A DNA stretch of 64,000 nucleotides from Palsa-892 sp963751615 (GTDB lineage: Bacteria > Pseudomonadota > Alphaproteobacteria > Rhizobiales > Xanthobacteraceae), in NCBI GenBank assembly GCA_963751615.1, contig CAVVVG010000005.1, forward strand, positions 1,550,001-1,614,000, written 5' to 3'. The notes below the pieces were generated by a model. It ran no database searches. It worked only from the letters and a program-made list of their open reading frames with translations, and had not been told where the DNA came from. The stretch's first letter is position 1. Each line of letters opens with the position of its first letter. Made by a program: the position numbers and the translations under genes. Shown here one piece after another: positions 17,501 to 25,979 of the stretch.

Positions 17501-18850
17501 TTAGTTTGCGCGTACGAGCTTTTCAAAATGGCCGCGCGATTGCAGCCAGCCGAGCAGAATGAGGCTCGGCAATCCCGCGAGCGCGCAGATCACAAAGAAC
17601 CATGCCCAGCCGCTCGCTGCCGCAATAAATCCGGCGCCCGACGAAAGATAGGTGCGGCCGACCGCTGCAAGCGCCGTTAGCAGCGCAAATTGCGTCGCCG
17701 TGTGCAGTGGATTTTTGCAGAGCGCCGAAAGGTAAGCCACGAAGATCACAGTACCGATGGCGCTAGTAAAATTCTCAGCTATGATCGCGAAGGTGAGCCA
17801 TGCGAGGTCATGGCCGACAATTGCCTGCCATGAAAAGGCGAGATTAGCGACTGCTTGCAGTGCGCCGCCGATCAACAGAGTCGTCGCTAAAGGATATGCA
17901 CGGGCGACAAAGCCGCCGGTAAAACCGCCGATCAGCGTTGCAGCAAGGCCGACGCCCTTGATGATGGCGGCGTATTCGTTGCGCGAGAAATCGAGATCGA
18001 TGACGAACGGGGCGGTCATTGTACCCGCAAGCGCATCGGTGAATTTAAATAGGATGACGAAGGTGAGAACGACGAGCGCATACTCCATCGCAAGAAAATC
18101 GAAGAACGCACCGTAGGCTGCGGTGACTACGCGCGTTAGCGGTTTTTCTTTGGCATGGCGTGCGTCAGCCTTTTTGGATTTCTCGGGTTCGGTCGCATAT
18201 AGCGTCGTCAAGATCCCGACGCCAACAAGTGCAGCCATCGCGACATAACCCAAGGTCCAGGCCGCATGCTTTCCGAAGCCGAAGTGCTCGAAGCCGCTCA
18301 CCAAAAACAGGGCGCCGGCAGTCGAGGCAAGCATGCCGATTCGGTAGGCCGCAACATAGGACGCCATGCCAGCTGCCTGTTCATTTTTGTCGAGGCTTTC
18401 GACGCGAAAAGCATCGATCACGATGTCCTGAGTTGCGGACGCGATGGCGACGAATAGTGCGCCCAGCGCCACGATCCACGGTGAAACCGCCGGATCGGAA
18501 AAGCCGAGGAAAACAGTCGCAGCGATTAAGAGCAATTGCGAAAAAATCAGCCAACCACGCCGCCGACCTAGCCGTTTCGATAAAACGGGCACGTCCAGCG
18601 CATCCACGAACGGCGCCCATAGGAACTTAATCGTGTAAGGCGTCCCGACGAGTGCGAATAGGCCGATGATTTGCAGATCGACGCCCGTCTCCCGCATCCA
18701 TACGAGCAACGTCGAGCCGGACAGCGCAAGTGGGAGCCCAGCGGAAAAGCCGAGGAACATCACAATCAAAACGCGCGGGCGGAAATAAACGCCTGCGGCG
18801 TTCATAAAATCCGGTTTCGGTTTTGCGGCTGCGCGCCCGCTGTCGGCCAT
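17501..18850 (-). CDS. ampG: AmpG-like MFS transporter (muropeptide permease family)
   Basis: A 449-residue polytopic protein of the AmpG/PAT1 branch of the major facilitator superfamily with about 12 to 14 membrane segments. Diagnostic is the first segment, MFLGFSAGLPLALSGSTLLV, followed by WMRETGVDLQIIGLFALVG and the loop SKRLGRRRGWL. AmpG imports anhydro-muropeptides released during cell-wall turnover for recycling and is linked to beta-lactamase induction. It shares strand and spacing (12 bases) with rmuC upstream. Substrate is inferred from family only. Confidence 0.85.
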   Translation of the reverse strand: MADSGRAAAKPKPDFMNAAGVYFRPRVLIVMFLGFSAGLPLALSGSTLLVWMRETGVDLQIIGLFALVGTPYTIKFLWAPFVDALDVPVLSKRLGRRRGWLIFSQLLLIAATVFLGFSDPAVSPWIVALGALFVAIASATQDIVIDAFRVESLDKNEQAAGMASYVAAYRIGMLASTAGALFLVSGFEHFGFGKHAAWTLGYVAMAALVGVGILTTLYATEPEKSKKADARHAKEKPLTRVVTAAYGAFFDFLAMEYALVVLTFVILFKFTDALAGTMTAPFVIDLDFSRNEYAAIIKGVGLAATLIGGFTGGFVARAYPLATTLLIGGALQAVANLAFSWQAIVGHDLAWLTFAIIAENFTSAIGTVIFVAYLSALCKNPLHTATQFALLTALAAVGRTYLSSGAGFIAAASGWAWFFVICALAGLPSLILLGWLQSRGHFEKLVRAN

Positions 18851-18862
18851 TGCGCCAGTCTT

Positions 18863-20050
18863 TTATTCCGCCGCGCCTAATTTGAGGCCGAGCGGCAACG
18901 ATGCGTCCCGAATCTCATCGTTGGTAGCCGGCGTCTCGATTTCCAGCGCCTCGATCCTCTTTCCACGCTTCAAGACTTTTTCGGCGGAAAGCGCGACGCC
19001 CGTCACATCGTCCGAAACCTGCCCGAAATGCCCTTGCAGCTTCAGCGCGCGGTCATGCAAACGCTTCACGTCATCCATCAGCTTCATAACTTCGGCCTGC
19101 AGCACCTCGGCCTGCTCGCGCATGCGCGCGTCTTTAACAACGGTGCGGATGACGTGAATCGCGAGCATCAGCAACGAAGGCGAAACGAGCATCACCCGTT
19201 CGCGAAAGCCCTTTTGTACGAGATCGTCAAAGTGTTCGTAAAGATCAGCGTAGATCGATTCTGACGGGACGAACATCAGCGCGATGTCCTGCGTCTCTCC
19301 CGGCACCAGATAGCGCGAGATCGCGGAAATATGCCGATTCATATCCTGCTTCAATTGTTGCGATGCCGAATGGCGCGCCTCCATCGTTTTGGCTTCGCGA
19401 AATGCGGTAATCGATTCGAGTGGAAATTTTGCATCGATCACGAGCGGAGAATTATCGCCGGGCAGAAAAACTGCACAATCTGGTCGCATGTTGTTCTTGA
19501 GTCGGTATTGAAATGCGTAGCTATCTTTCGGCAGGCAATCAGCGACGATCGCTTCCATTTGCGCCTGGCCGAACGCACCGCGTGTCTGTTTGTTTGCAAG
19601 CACGTCTTTCAGTGTCACCATATGCGCTGAGAGTTCGGTGAGTTGGCTCTGCGCGGCATCCACAACTGCAAGACGCTCGTTCAGCTGCCCGAGACTCTCC
19701 ATGGTTGCCCGCGCCGCGGTCTGCATGCCTTCGCCAAGGCGATGCGAGACAACGTCAAGTCGCTCTGTGACCGTGCGTGCAAGTTCTACTTGCCGCCCGC
19801 CCATGCCTTCGGCGAAGGCTTGTATGCGCCCAGTCATTTCCGATTGGGTGCGCACAAGCTCTGCAATCCGGGTTTCCAGTTCTTCAGCGCGCATCGTTTG
19901 CTCATCGGCTTCATGCGCACGTCTCTTGCTCGCGCGCCACAAGCCGACCGCGAGCGCGATCAGTAGAATGCAAGCAATCGCTCCGATAACGAGCAACAAT
20001 TGCACCGTCGTCACGGGTAGCAACCCAAGCATAAAGACGACATCGGACAT
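18863..20050 (-). CDS. rmuC: DNA recombination protein RmuC
   Basis: A 395-residue RmuC-family protein. An N-terminal membrane segment (about residues 15-38) is followed by a long coiled coil (to about residue 150) and the RmuC nuclease-like domain with FLPGDNSPLVIDAKFPLES near residue 195 and MFVPSESIYADLYEHFDDLV. The family limits inversions at short inverted repeats and is thought to act as a nuclease. A 436-base stretch without a supported gene lies upstream. Confidence 0.92.
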   Translation of the reverse strand: MSDVVFMLGLLPVTTVQLLLVIGAIACILLIALAVGLWRASKRRAHEADEQTMRAEELETRIAELVRTQSEMTGRIQAFAEGMGGRQVELARTVTERLDVVSHRLGEGMQTAARATMESLGQLNERLAVVDAAQSQLTELSAHMVTLKDVLANKQTRGAFGQAQMEAIVADCLPKDSYAFQYRLKNNMRPDCAVFLPGDNSPLVIDAKFPLESITAFREAKTMEARHSASQQLKQDMNRHISAISRYLVPGETQDIALMFVPSESIYADLYEHFDDLVQKGFRERVMLVSPSLLMLAIHVIRTVVKDARMREQAEVLQAEVMKLMDDVKRLHDRALKLQGHFGQVSDDVTGVALSAEKVLKRGKRIEALEIETPATNDEIRDASLPLGLKLGAAE

Positions 20051-20486
20051 GCGGACCTCTTAGCCTGATTCGATAGCAAATAGAACGAAGAGCGAACAAT
20101 AACGGCGGCCCTGAAGCAAGGCCAGTTTTTGGAGGAAGTTTTGCAGCCCGGCGAGCAGGTGCTGTTTTCCAGCACCATCCAATGGTTCGCTTAGAGTCCG
20201 GGCACCATTAATCAATTTAGTTGAGATCGCCGTTGCTGACCGGCGCACCATCTGTGAGCGCAACTTTACTCGCCATGCGATCGAAATGAACCTGAAAAAG
20301 TCGACAGTGTTGATGTGCTCCAGTCCATTTTCAGAAGCCTGTTTAATTACCGTAGCGCTGATCCGCGGCGCCGGGCGTCGCTTTCGAGCCGTTGCACACG
20401 ATCAATAAGCCTCCTCAACTGAGCAACACGGTCGCCGCCAAATGCCGTACATTGACGGGTTGCCATCCATCGCTTATCTCGCGCCC
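20051..20486. other. Gene-poor spacer between rmuC and def
   Basis: No intact gene is supported. On the minus strand one frame is open from about 20411 down to 20060 without an ATG start; its last 60 residues include KLINGARTLSEPLDGAGKQH, which faintly resembles the C-terminal dimerisation helix of MarR proteins. It may be a decayed gene or chance. The spacer must also hold the promoters for the divergent rmuC and def genes; none stands out. Confidence 0.4.
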
Positions 20487-21005
20487 ATGGCCATCCGCCC
20501 GATCATATTACTTCCCGACAAGCGACTGCGCTCGGTTTCAAAGTCCGTTGCAAAGATTGATGATGAAATAAAGGGGCTCGTCGTCGACATGTTCGAGACG
20601 ATGTACGATGCACCGGGCGTCGGGCTTGCCGCGATTTAGGTCGGTGTTCCAAAACGCGTCGTCACGATCGATGCGACGCGCGGCGAAGAAAAAAAACAGC
20701 CGATTGCGCTTATCAATCCGGAAATTACTTGGATATCGAACGAAAAATACGTGATGGAAGAGGGGTGCCTTTCGATTCCGGAATTCACCGGCGAAGTTGA
20801 ACGTCCAGAGCGCATCAAGGCGCGCTTCCTCAATCTAGAAGGTCAGGTCGTCGAGGTTGAGGCCGAAGGACTGTTCTCGCGAGTGCTGCAGCACGAAATT
20901 GATCATCTGAACGGCATTCTTTTTATCGACCATCTATCGAAGCTGAAGCGCGATCGTATAACGAAAAAATTCTCCAAGGCTGCGAAACGGGAAGCGGCCG
21001 AATAA
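20487..21005 (+). pseudogene. def: Peptide deformylase, interrupted by TAG at the catalytic Gln
   Basis: 172 codons encode a complete peptide deformylase, the enzyme that removes the formyl group from new proteins, except that codon 51 is TAG (20637-20639). The family's motif I is GxGLAAxQ; here it reads GVGLAAI then TAG, exactly where the catalytic Gln (normally CAG) belongs. The frame is otherwise intact: motif II EGCLSIP (Cys metal ligand) and motif III QHEIDHLNG (HExxH) are present in the same frame. A single C-to-T change explains it. It heads def-fmt-truA. It may be a true nonsense mutation with another def gene elsewhere, a suppressed codon, or a sequence error. The start is ATG 20487. 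Confidence 0.9.
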
Positions 21006-21044
21006 TTTTTATGCTGTCTAGGTTCTTCAAGTAACGGATTATCA

Positions 21045-21968
21045 ATGCGCATAATTTTTATGGGCACACCAGATTTCGCGGTGCCAACCTTGCAAGCACT
21101 GAAGGCCGGTATCCATGATATCGCCGCCGTTTATACCCGTGCGCCCAAGGCGGCTGGACGTGGCATGGGCGATCGGAGATCGCCAGTACACGAGGCAGCA
21201 GAAAAATTTCGCCTTCCAATTGTGCATCCCGCGACCCTAAAAGGCGAAACCGAGAATTTTCGCGCGCACAGAGCCGATGCTGTGGTTGTTGTGGCCTACG
21301 GGCTTCTGCTGCCCAAGGACATTCTCGATGTTCCAAAATTCGGTTGTCTCAATCTGCATGCATCGCTGTTGCCGCGCTGGCGTGGAGCCGCGCCGATTAA
21401 TCGTGCGATCATGGCGGGTGATACGGATACCGGCGTCGCCATCATGCGCATGGAGGAAGGTCTTGATACCGGGCCGGTCGCGATGCAGGAGAGCGTGAAA
21501 ATCCCACCCCAAGCGACGGCGGGCGAAATGCAAGACAAGCTCGCGGCCATGGGGGCGGATTTGATGGTGAGGGCGGTGGCCCAACTTGAAAACGGAAAGC
21601 TTGAATTCAAGCCACAGCCGAAGGCAGGCGTGACCTATGCGAAAAAAATCCAAAAAAGTGAAACGCGTATCGATTGGTCGAAGCCGTGGAACGAAGTCCA
21701 CAATCACATCCGCGGACTCTCGCCATTTCCTGGCGCATGGTTCGAGCTTGTGCTGGGCAGTGAAAAGCTACGCGTTCGCGCAATATACTCCATCCGCGGC
21801 GAGGGGGCAGGGAAGCCCGGAACGGTGCTCGATAACCAGCTGACGATCGCCTGCGGTGAAGGCGCTGTGCGGCTTGTTGAAGTTCAACGCGCGGGTGCGA
21901 AAGCGATGCGTGCGGAAGAATTTTTGCGCGGGACACCCGTCGCAAAAGCCGCCGTGCTGTCCGGCTAG
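21045..21968 (+). CDS. fmt: Methionyl-tRNA formyltransferase
   Basis: A 307-residue enzyme that formylates initiator Met-tRNA using 10-formyltetrahydrofolate. It starts MRIIFMGTPDFAVPTLQAL, contains the folate-site signature region NLHASLLPRWRGAAPINRAI (with the catalytic Asn-His and SLLP loop) and GVAIMRMEEGLDTGP, and has the OB-like C-terminal domain. Length is normal. It follows the interrupted def gene by 39 bases, so the formylation step appears intact while its partner deformylase does not. Ends in TAG; truA begins 3 bases later. Confidence 0.96.
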   Translation: MRIIFMGTPDFAVPTLQALKAGIHDIAAVYTRAPKAAGRGMGDRRSPVHEAAEKFRLPIVHPATLKGETENFRAHRADAVVVVAYGLLLPKDILDVPKFGCLNLHASLLPRWRGAAPINRAIMAGDTDTGVAIMRMEEGLDTGPVAMQESVKIPPQATAGEMQDKLAAMGADLMVRAVAQLENGKLEFKPQPKAGVTYAKKIQKSETRIDWSKPWNEVHNHIRGLSPFPGAWFELVLGSEKLRVRAIYSIRGEGAGKPGTVLDNQLTIACGEGAVRLVEVQRAGAKAMRAEEFLRGTPVAKAAVLSG

Positions 21969-21971
21969 CCA

Positions 21972-22727
21972 ATGCCCCGGTACAAACTGACCATCGAATA
22001 CGACGGCTCGCCGTTTATTGGCTGGCAGATCCAGGATAATGGAGCTTCGATTGCAGGTGCGATAACCGATGCGATCCAAGAATTTACCGGCGAGCGGCCG
22101 AATGTCATTGGAGCGGGCAGGACCGATGCAGGCGTGCATGCGTTCGCGCAGGTCGCCCATGTTGATCTTGCCAAGGATTGGGATGAAGACACGGTTCGAG
22201 ACGCACTAAACGCCAAATTACGCCCGAAACCCATAGCGGTAATCTCGGCCGAAAAAGTTTCAGCAACTTTTCATGCGCGCTTCTTAGCGACTAAGCGGCA
22301 TTATCTTTATCGGATCCTAAATCGGCGTACTGACGCTGTGCTCGACCGCGAACGTGTCTGGCGAATTCCGAAACCGCTCGATTTCCAGGCAATGCATGAG
22401 TTTGCGCAAAGACTCGTGGGTCGCCACGACTTCACGACATTCCGTTCAGTCGAATGTCAGGCAAAATCGCCGGTCAAAACACTGGATTGTCTCAATGTGA
22501 CGCGCAACGGCGACGAAATCCGTATCGAGGCTTCTGCCCGTTCATTCTTGCATCATCAGGTACGTTCGATGGTCGGTTCACTTGCGCTGGTAGGTGAGGG
22601 GCGGTGGAGCGCGAATGACCTGCAGAAAGCGCTGGATGCAAGGAGCCGAGCCGCCTGCGGGCCTGTCGCGCCCGCCGCGGGACTTTATCTGATCCGCGTG
22701 GATTACGACGGCGGCTGCTCAAAATAG
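21972..22727 (+). CDS. truA: tRNA pseudouridine(38-40) synthase TruA
   Basis: A 251-residue pseudouridine synthase modifying positions 38-40 of tRNA anticodon arms. The catalytic Asp lies in GAGRTDAGVHAFAQ near residue 52. Other family blocks are RHYLYRILNRR and FLHHQVRSMVGSL. It follows fmt by 3 bases. Its last 25 bases overlap the convergent dapE gene, and the ending TAG must be read as stop for the protein to have its usual length. Confidence 0.96.
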   Translation: MPRYKLTIEYDGSPFIGWQIQDNGASIAGAITDAIQEFTGERPNVIGAGRTDAGVHAFAQVAHVDLAKDWDEDTVRDALNAKLRPKPIAVISAEKVSATFHARFLATKRHYLYRILNRRTDAVLDRERVWRIPKPLDFQAMHEFAQRLVGRHDFTTFRSVECQAKSPVKTLDCLNVTRNGDEIRIEASARSFLHHQVRSMVGSLALVGEGRWSANDLQKALDARSRAACGPVAPAAGLYLIRVDYDGGCSK

Positions 22728-23860
22728 CGATCGAGGATTTTCCGATAGATATTCGTAAGGCGTTTCAGATCTTCAATTGGCGCATGCTCGTCAATTTGAT
22801 GCATAGTGTTGCTAAGCAGGCCAAGATCGATCACTGGGCAATAGTTTTTGATGAAGCGCGCATCGGAAGTACCGCCGGAAGTCGAGATCTTGGTTTTTAC
22901 GCCTGTAGCTTCTTTCGCAGCTTTAATCACAAGGTCAACGAAGGCCCCACGCTTGGTTAGATAGGATTCGCTCGGTGGCTCATAAACGATCCGATAACGA
23001 GCGTTTTTTGCGGCCGTCTTGAGTCGCCTTTCAATTTCTTTTTGCAGGCCCGCTATCGTGTGTTTGTTATTGAAGCGAATGTTGAAACGTGCCGTTGCTT
23101 CGGCAGGGATCATGTTGAAAATTGGATTACCGCTCTCAACTGATGTAACTTCGAGATTCGACGGTTGAAACTCTTTTGTGCCCTTGTCGAAGGGATTTTT
23201 TTTCAGTGCGTTGAGCATTAAAATCAGCGGCTGCAGCGGATTCTTCGCGCGGTCGGGATAGGCGACGTGCCCCTGTTGGCCGAATACCGTTAGCGTTGCG
23301 GAAAGACTGCCGCGTCGTCCCACTTTGATCGTGTCGCCAACATATTCGACACTTGTCGGCTCGCCTACAATAGCGTGACTAAATTTTTCTCCGCGTGCTT
23401 TGGCCCATTTCAGTAATTTCACGGTGCCATTAACGGCGGGCCCTTCTTCGTCCGCCGTGATCAGAAATGAAATCGCGCCCTTCGGGTTTCCGCTGTTGGC
23501 AATGTAATCGAACGAAGCGGCCACGAAGGCGGCGATTGCCCCCTTCATATCAGCGGCCCCTCGGCCAAAAAGTTTTCCATCATCCACGTCGCCTGCAAAA
23601 GGTGGATGGCTCCAACTCGCGGCGTTTCCTGGCGGTACGACATCCGTATGGCCAGCAAAGACAAAATGCGGATTCCCATGGCCGATTTTCGCGAACAAAT
23701 TTTCGATTTCTGACATGTTTGGCGAGGAAAATTTTTGGCGGTGTATTTCGAAACCATGAGCACGCAGTAGATCACTGAGATAATTGAGTGCGCCACCTTC
23801 AGCAGGTGTTATTGAGCGGCAGCGGATCAAATGCCGCGCGATTTCAACGGTGTCTGTCAT
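22703..23860 (-). CDS. dapE: Succinyl-diaminopimelate desuccinylase
   Basis: A 385-residue M20-family zinc enzyme of the succinylase branch of lysine/diaminopimelate synthesis. Metal-site motifs are VFAGHTDVVPPG (His), GRGAADMKGAIAAF (bridging Asp) and TADEEGPAVNGT (Glu-Glu), with the C-terminal HAPIED-like ligand region (HEHAPIEDL). Its ATG overlaps the stop of a 57-codon ORF by 4 bases, and dapD lies upstream, so the three are likely one operon. The product is needed for peptidoglycan cross-bridges. Confidence 0.95.
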   Translation of the reverse strand: MTDTVEIARHLIRCRSITPAEGGALNYLSDLLRAHGFEIHRQKFSSPNMSEIENLFAKIGHGNPHFVFAGHTDVVPPGNAASWSHPPFAGDVDDGKLFGRGAADMKGAIAAFVAASFDYIANSGNPKGAISFLITADEEGPAVNGTVKLLKWAKARGEKFSHAIVGEPTSVEYVGDTIKVGRRGSLSATLTVFGQQGHVAYPDRAKNPLQPLILMLNALKKNPFDKGTKEFQPSNLEVTSVESGNPIFNMIPAEATARFNIRFNNKHTIAGLQKEIERRLKTAAKNARYRIVYEPPSESYLTKRGAFVDLVIKAAKEATGVKTKISTSGGTSDARFIKNYCPVIDLGLLSNTMHQIDEHAPIEDLKRLTNIYRKILDRYFEQPPS

Positions 23861-24030
23861 GTGTCAGTTGGAAGTCCCATGCGGATCAGCAGGTCCGTAG
23901 TGATTTGGTCCCAACGTTCCGCGCCCACAGGCGAAGGGAATGTTGATAAGATCAGGGTCAATACGCGGATCCAGTAATCTTTGCGCGTGTCGCAACCGTC
24001 GAATTTTGTAGAGAGATAAGCCCAATCCAT
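23857..24030 (-). CDS. Small hypothetical protein between dapD and dapE (57 aa)
   Basis: A 57-codon frame starting MDWAYLSTKFDGCDTRKDYW and ending LLIRMGLPTDT. It is preceded by GAGGGA seven bases from the ATG and its TGA overlaps the dapE ATG (ATGA), both strong marks of a translated gene in an operon. The sequence is not recognised; it is mixed polar/hydrophobic with one Cys and no signal peptide. It may serve mainly to couple dapE translation, or be a small cytoplasmic protein. Confidence 0.6.
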   Translation of the reverse strand: MDWAYLSTKFDGCDTRKDYWIRVLTLILSTFPSPVGAERWDQITTDLLIRMGLPTDT

Positions 24031-24063
24031 ACTCGGTCCCTCATCTAAAGAAAATCTTTTCTA

Positions 24064-24903
24064 TCAATCCCGCAGCAACTCATTGATGCTCGTTTTTGCC
24101 CGCGTTTTCTCATCGACGCGCTTCACGATCACTGCACAATAAAGCGATGGCTCCGGCTGGTTTCTGACCAACTTGCCCGGTAACGAGCCAGGAACTACGA
24201 CGGAATAGGACGGCACTTCGCCCATGAAAATATTTCCGCTTTCGCGGTCGACAATTTTGGTCGACGCGCCGATGAACACGCCCATGGATAGTACTGAGCC
24301 CTTGCGTACGATCACGCCCTCGGCAACTTCGGAACGGGCCCCAATGAAACATTCATCTTCGATCACAACAGGACCCGCCTGCACCGGCTCGAGCACGCCG
24401 CCAATACCTGCGCCGCCAGAGATGTGCACGTTTTTACCGATCTGTGCGCAGGATCCGACCGTAGCCCACGTATCCACCATCGTGTTTTCCCCGATATAGG
24501 CGCCAAGATTGACGAAAGAGGGCATGAGCACGACGCCAGGGGCAATGTAAGCGCCGCGCCGCACGACGCAGCCTGGAACAGCGCGAAAACCGGCCTTCTT
24601 GAATTGCGCGGCTTTCCAGCCGTCGAATTTTGAAGGCACTTTATCCCACCAGGCCGCGCGTCCCGGTGCGCCTTTGATCATCCCCATGTCGGTTAGTCGA
24701 AAAGAAAGCAGCACGGCTTTCTTCAGCCATTGGTTCACATGCCAACGTCCATCTGCTTGGCGTTCAGCAACGCGCACCTTGCCACTGTCGAGCAGCCCAA
24801 GCGCGCTTGCGACCGCCTTTCGCACGCCACCTTTGGTCTTGGAATTGATTTTGGTGCGACGTTCAAAAGCTTCATCGATGACCCGGGCAAGCTCGGCGGA
24901 CAT
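24064..24903 (-). CDS. dapD: Tetrahydrodipicolinate N-succinyltransferase
   Basis: A 279-residue enzyme that succinylates tetrahydrodipicolinate with succinyl-CoA in lysine/diaminopimelate synthesis. The C-terminal half is a left-handed beta-helix of hexapeptide repeats (GAYIAPGVVLMPSFVNLGAY, GENTMVDTWATVGSCAQIGK). The ATG at 24903 has GGAGG 6 to 8 bases upstream, so the longer open frame to 24966 is not used. dapE follows after the 57-codon ORF. It works as a cytoplasmic trimer. Confidence 0.96.
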   Translation of the reverse strand: MSAELARVIDEAFERRTKINSKTKGGVRKAVASALGLLDSGKVRVAERQADGRWHVNQWLKKAVLLSFRLTDMGMIKGAPGRAAWWDKVPSKFDGWKAAQFKKAGFRAVPGCVVRRGAYIAPGVVLMPSFVNLGAYIGENTMVDTWATVGSCAQIGKNVHISGGAGIGGVLEPVQAGPVVIEDECFIGARSEVAEGVIVRKGSVLSMGVFIGASTKIVDRESGNIFMGEVPSYSVVVPGSLPGKLVRNQPEPSLYCAVIVKRVDEKTRAKTSINELLRD

Positions 24904-24962
24904 TGCAAACCTCCAGTCGAACTGCGGATTTGTCGGAGAGGGATGGCGAAAGTCAACGGGCC

Positions 24963-25979
24963 TCACGGCTCCCGGAATCGCACCGTCGTGCCCGTTTTTG
25001 CGGAGAGGTCGATCGAATCGAAGCCTAGGGTCGTCAGGCCCCGCGACTCGCAGCGGCTATGTTCGCGGGTTTCGAACTTTGTGTTGCGGGTGCAAAGCTT
25101 TGTGCCCCCGCCCCATTGCAAGGGGCGACCATTTTTTTCGATCACTTCCTCATTCGAATCGATCGCCTCGGCAAAGGTGTAGATTTGCCGGATCGGGCGG
25201 CGCGGGAGATCGGGGCGGGCGCAGGCGCCTGGTTCAATCCGCCACCATCCCCTTGTGACCACGGTATTTGCATCTTCGATTCCGAGCGCCGCCATCACCG
25301 CATGGGTGGTTTCGTTGCACCAAAGAAGGCCGCGGCCCGTGCCATTGCGCACCGCATCCATCAGTAAATCGAGCAAAATCGGCGACGAAACTGAATCAAC
25401 CAAAAGTCCGCGTTCGCGCTGGAACTGCGTTAAGGCATTGTCTGTTTTGGGACCCGTCAGTCCGTCGATCGGTTCGATGCTATATCCTGCCAGCGTAAGT
25501 AGACGCTGGATCGCGGCAAGACGAGCTTGATCGACGCCATAGTCGTTGGGCTCAGCGAGGGTCACTGTTGCAATGTCATCGACATCGCGCGGGCGTACTT
25601 CGGAAAACGGCACCATACGCTCGCTTGACTTGGTGCAGCGCATGGCGCCTGCAACCAGAAAATCCTTCTCGCCTACACAGAGATCGATCTGCGGCGGTGT
25701 CAACGCTTTCACCGCGCCGTAGACGGGCAGCGGATGGGCATGAACATAGATATGTTCGGCCTCGATCTTGCCACGCAACACGATCCGGCACTGGCCCGGA
25801 TCGACACGAAACCAACCACGCGTTGCGGCCGTGCCTTGGATCTCGATGGCGAGCGAAGCTTCGGCAACGAAGCTCGTGCGATTGCAAAGCGAAAGATCGG
25901 CAAGAGCAGGCCGGGCGAAAGAAACGATCGCTGCGAAGAAGAGTCCGTACTTAGCGATGAATGAGTGTGCCCGCGCCAT
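24963..25979 (-). CDS. Secreted DUF1036 - peptidoglycan-binding - DUF1036 protein
   Basis: A 338-residue protein with a signal peptide (SFIAKYGLFFAAIVSFARPA, cleavage probably after ALA). Two DUF1036 modules can be seen: one from about residue 29 (LSLCNRTSFVAEASLAIEIQ, then GWFRVDPGQC) and a second from about 218 (LLWCNETTHAVMAALGIE, GWWRIEPGAC). Between them lies a peptidoglycan-binding-like domain (AAIQRLLTLAGYSIEPIDGL, TDNALTQFQRERGL). It is therefore probably periplasmic and cell-wall associated; its function is unknown. Its start overlaps the argB stop region by 29 bases on the same strand. Confidence 0.8.
   Translation of the reverse strand: MARAHSFIAKYGLFFAAIVSFARPALADLSLCNRTSFVAEASLAIEIQGTAATRGWFRVDPGQCRIVLRGKIEAEHIYVHAHPLPVYGAVKALTPPQIDLCVGEKDFLVAGAMRCTKSSERMVPFSEVRPRDVDDIATVTLAEPNDYGVDQARLAAIQRLLTLAGYSIEPIDGLTGPKTDNALTQFQRERGLLVDSVSSPILLDLLMDAVRNGTGRGLLWCNETTHAVMAALGIEDANTVVTRGWWRIEPGACARPDLPRRPIRQIYTFAEAIDSNEEVIEKNGRPLQWGGGTKLCTRNTKFETREHSRCESRGLTTLGFDSIDLSAKTGTTVRFREP

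Noticed and set aside
20487..21005. TAG read as glutamine throughout the organism
   Set aside because: nudC, recR, fmt, truA and yidC end in TAG at the expected protein length, and read-through would run into neighbouring genes or quick stops.
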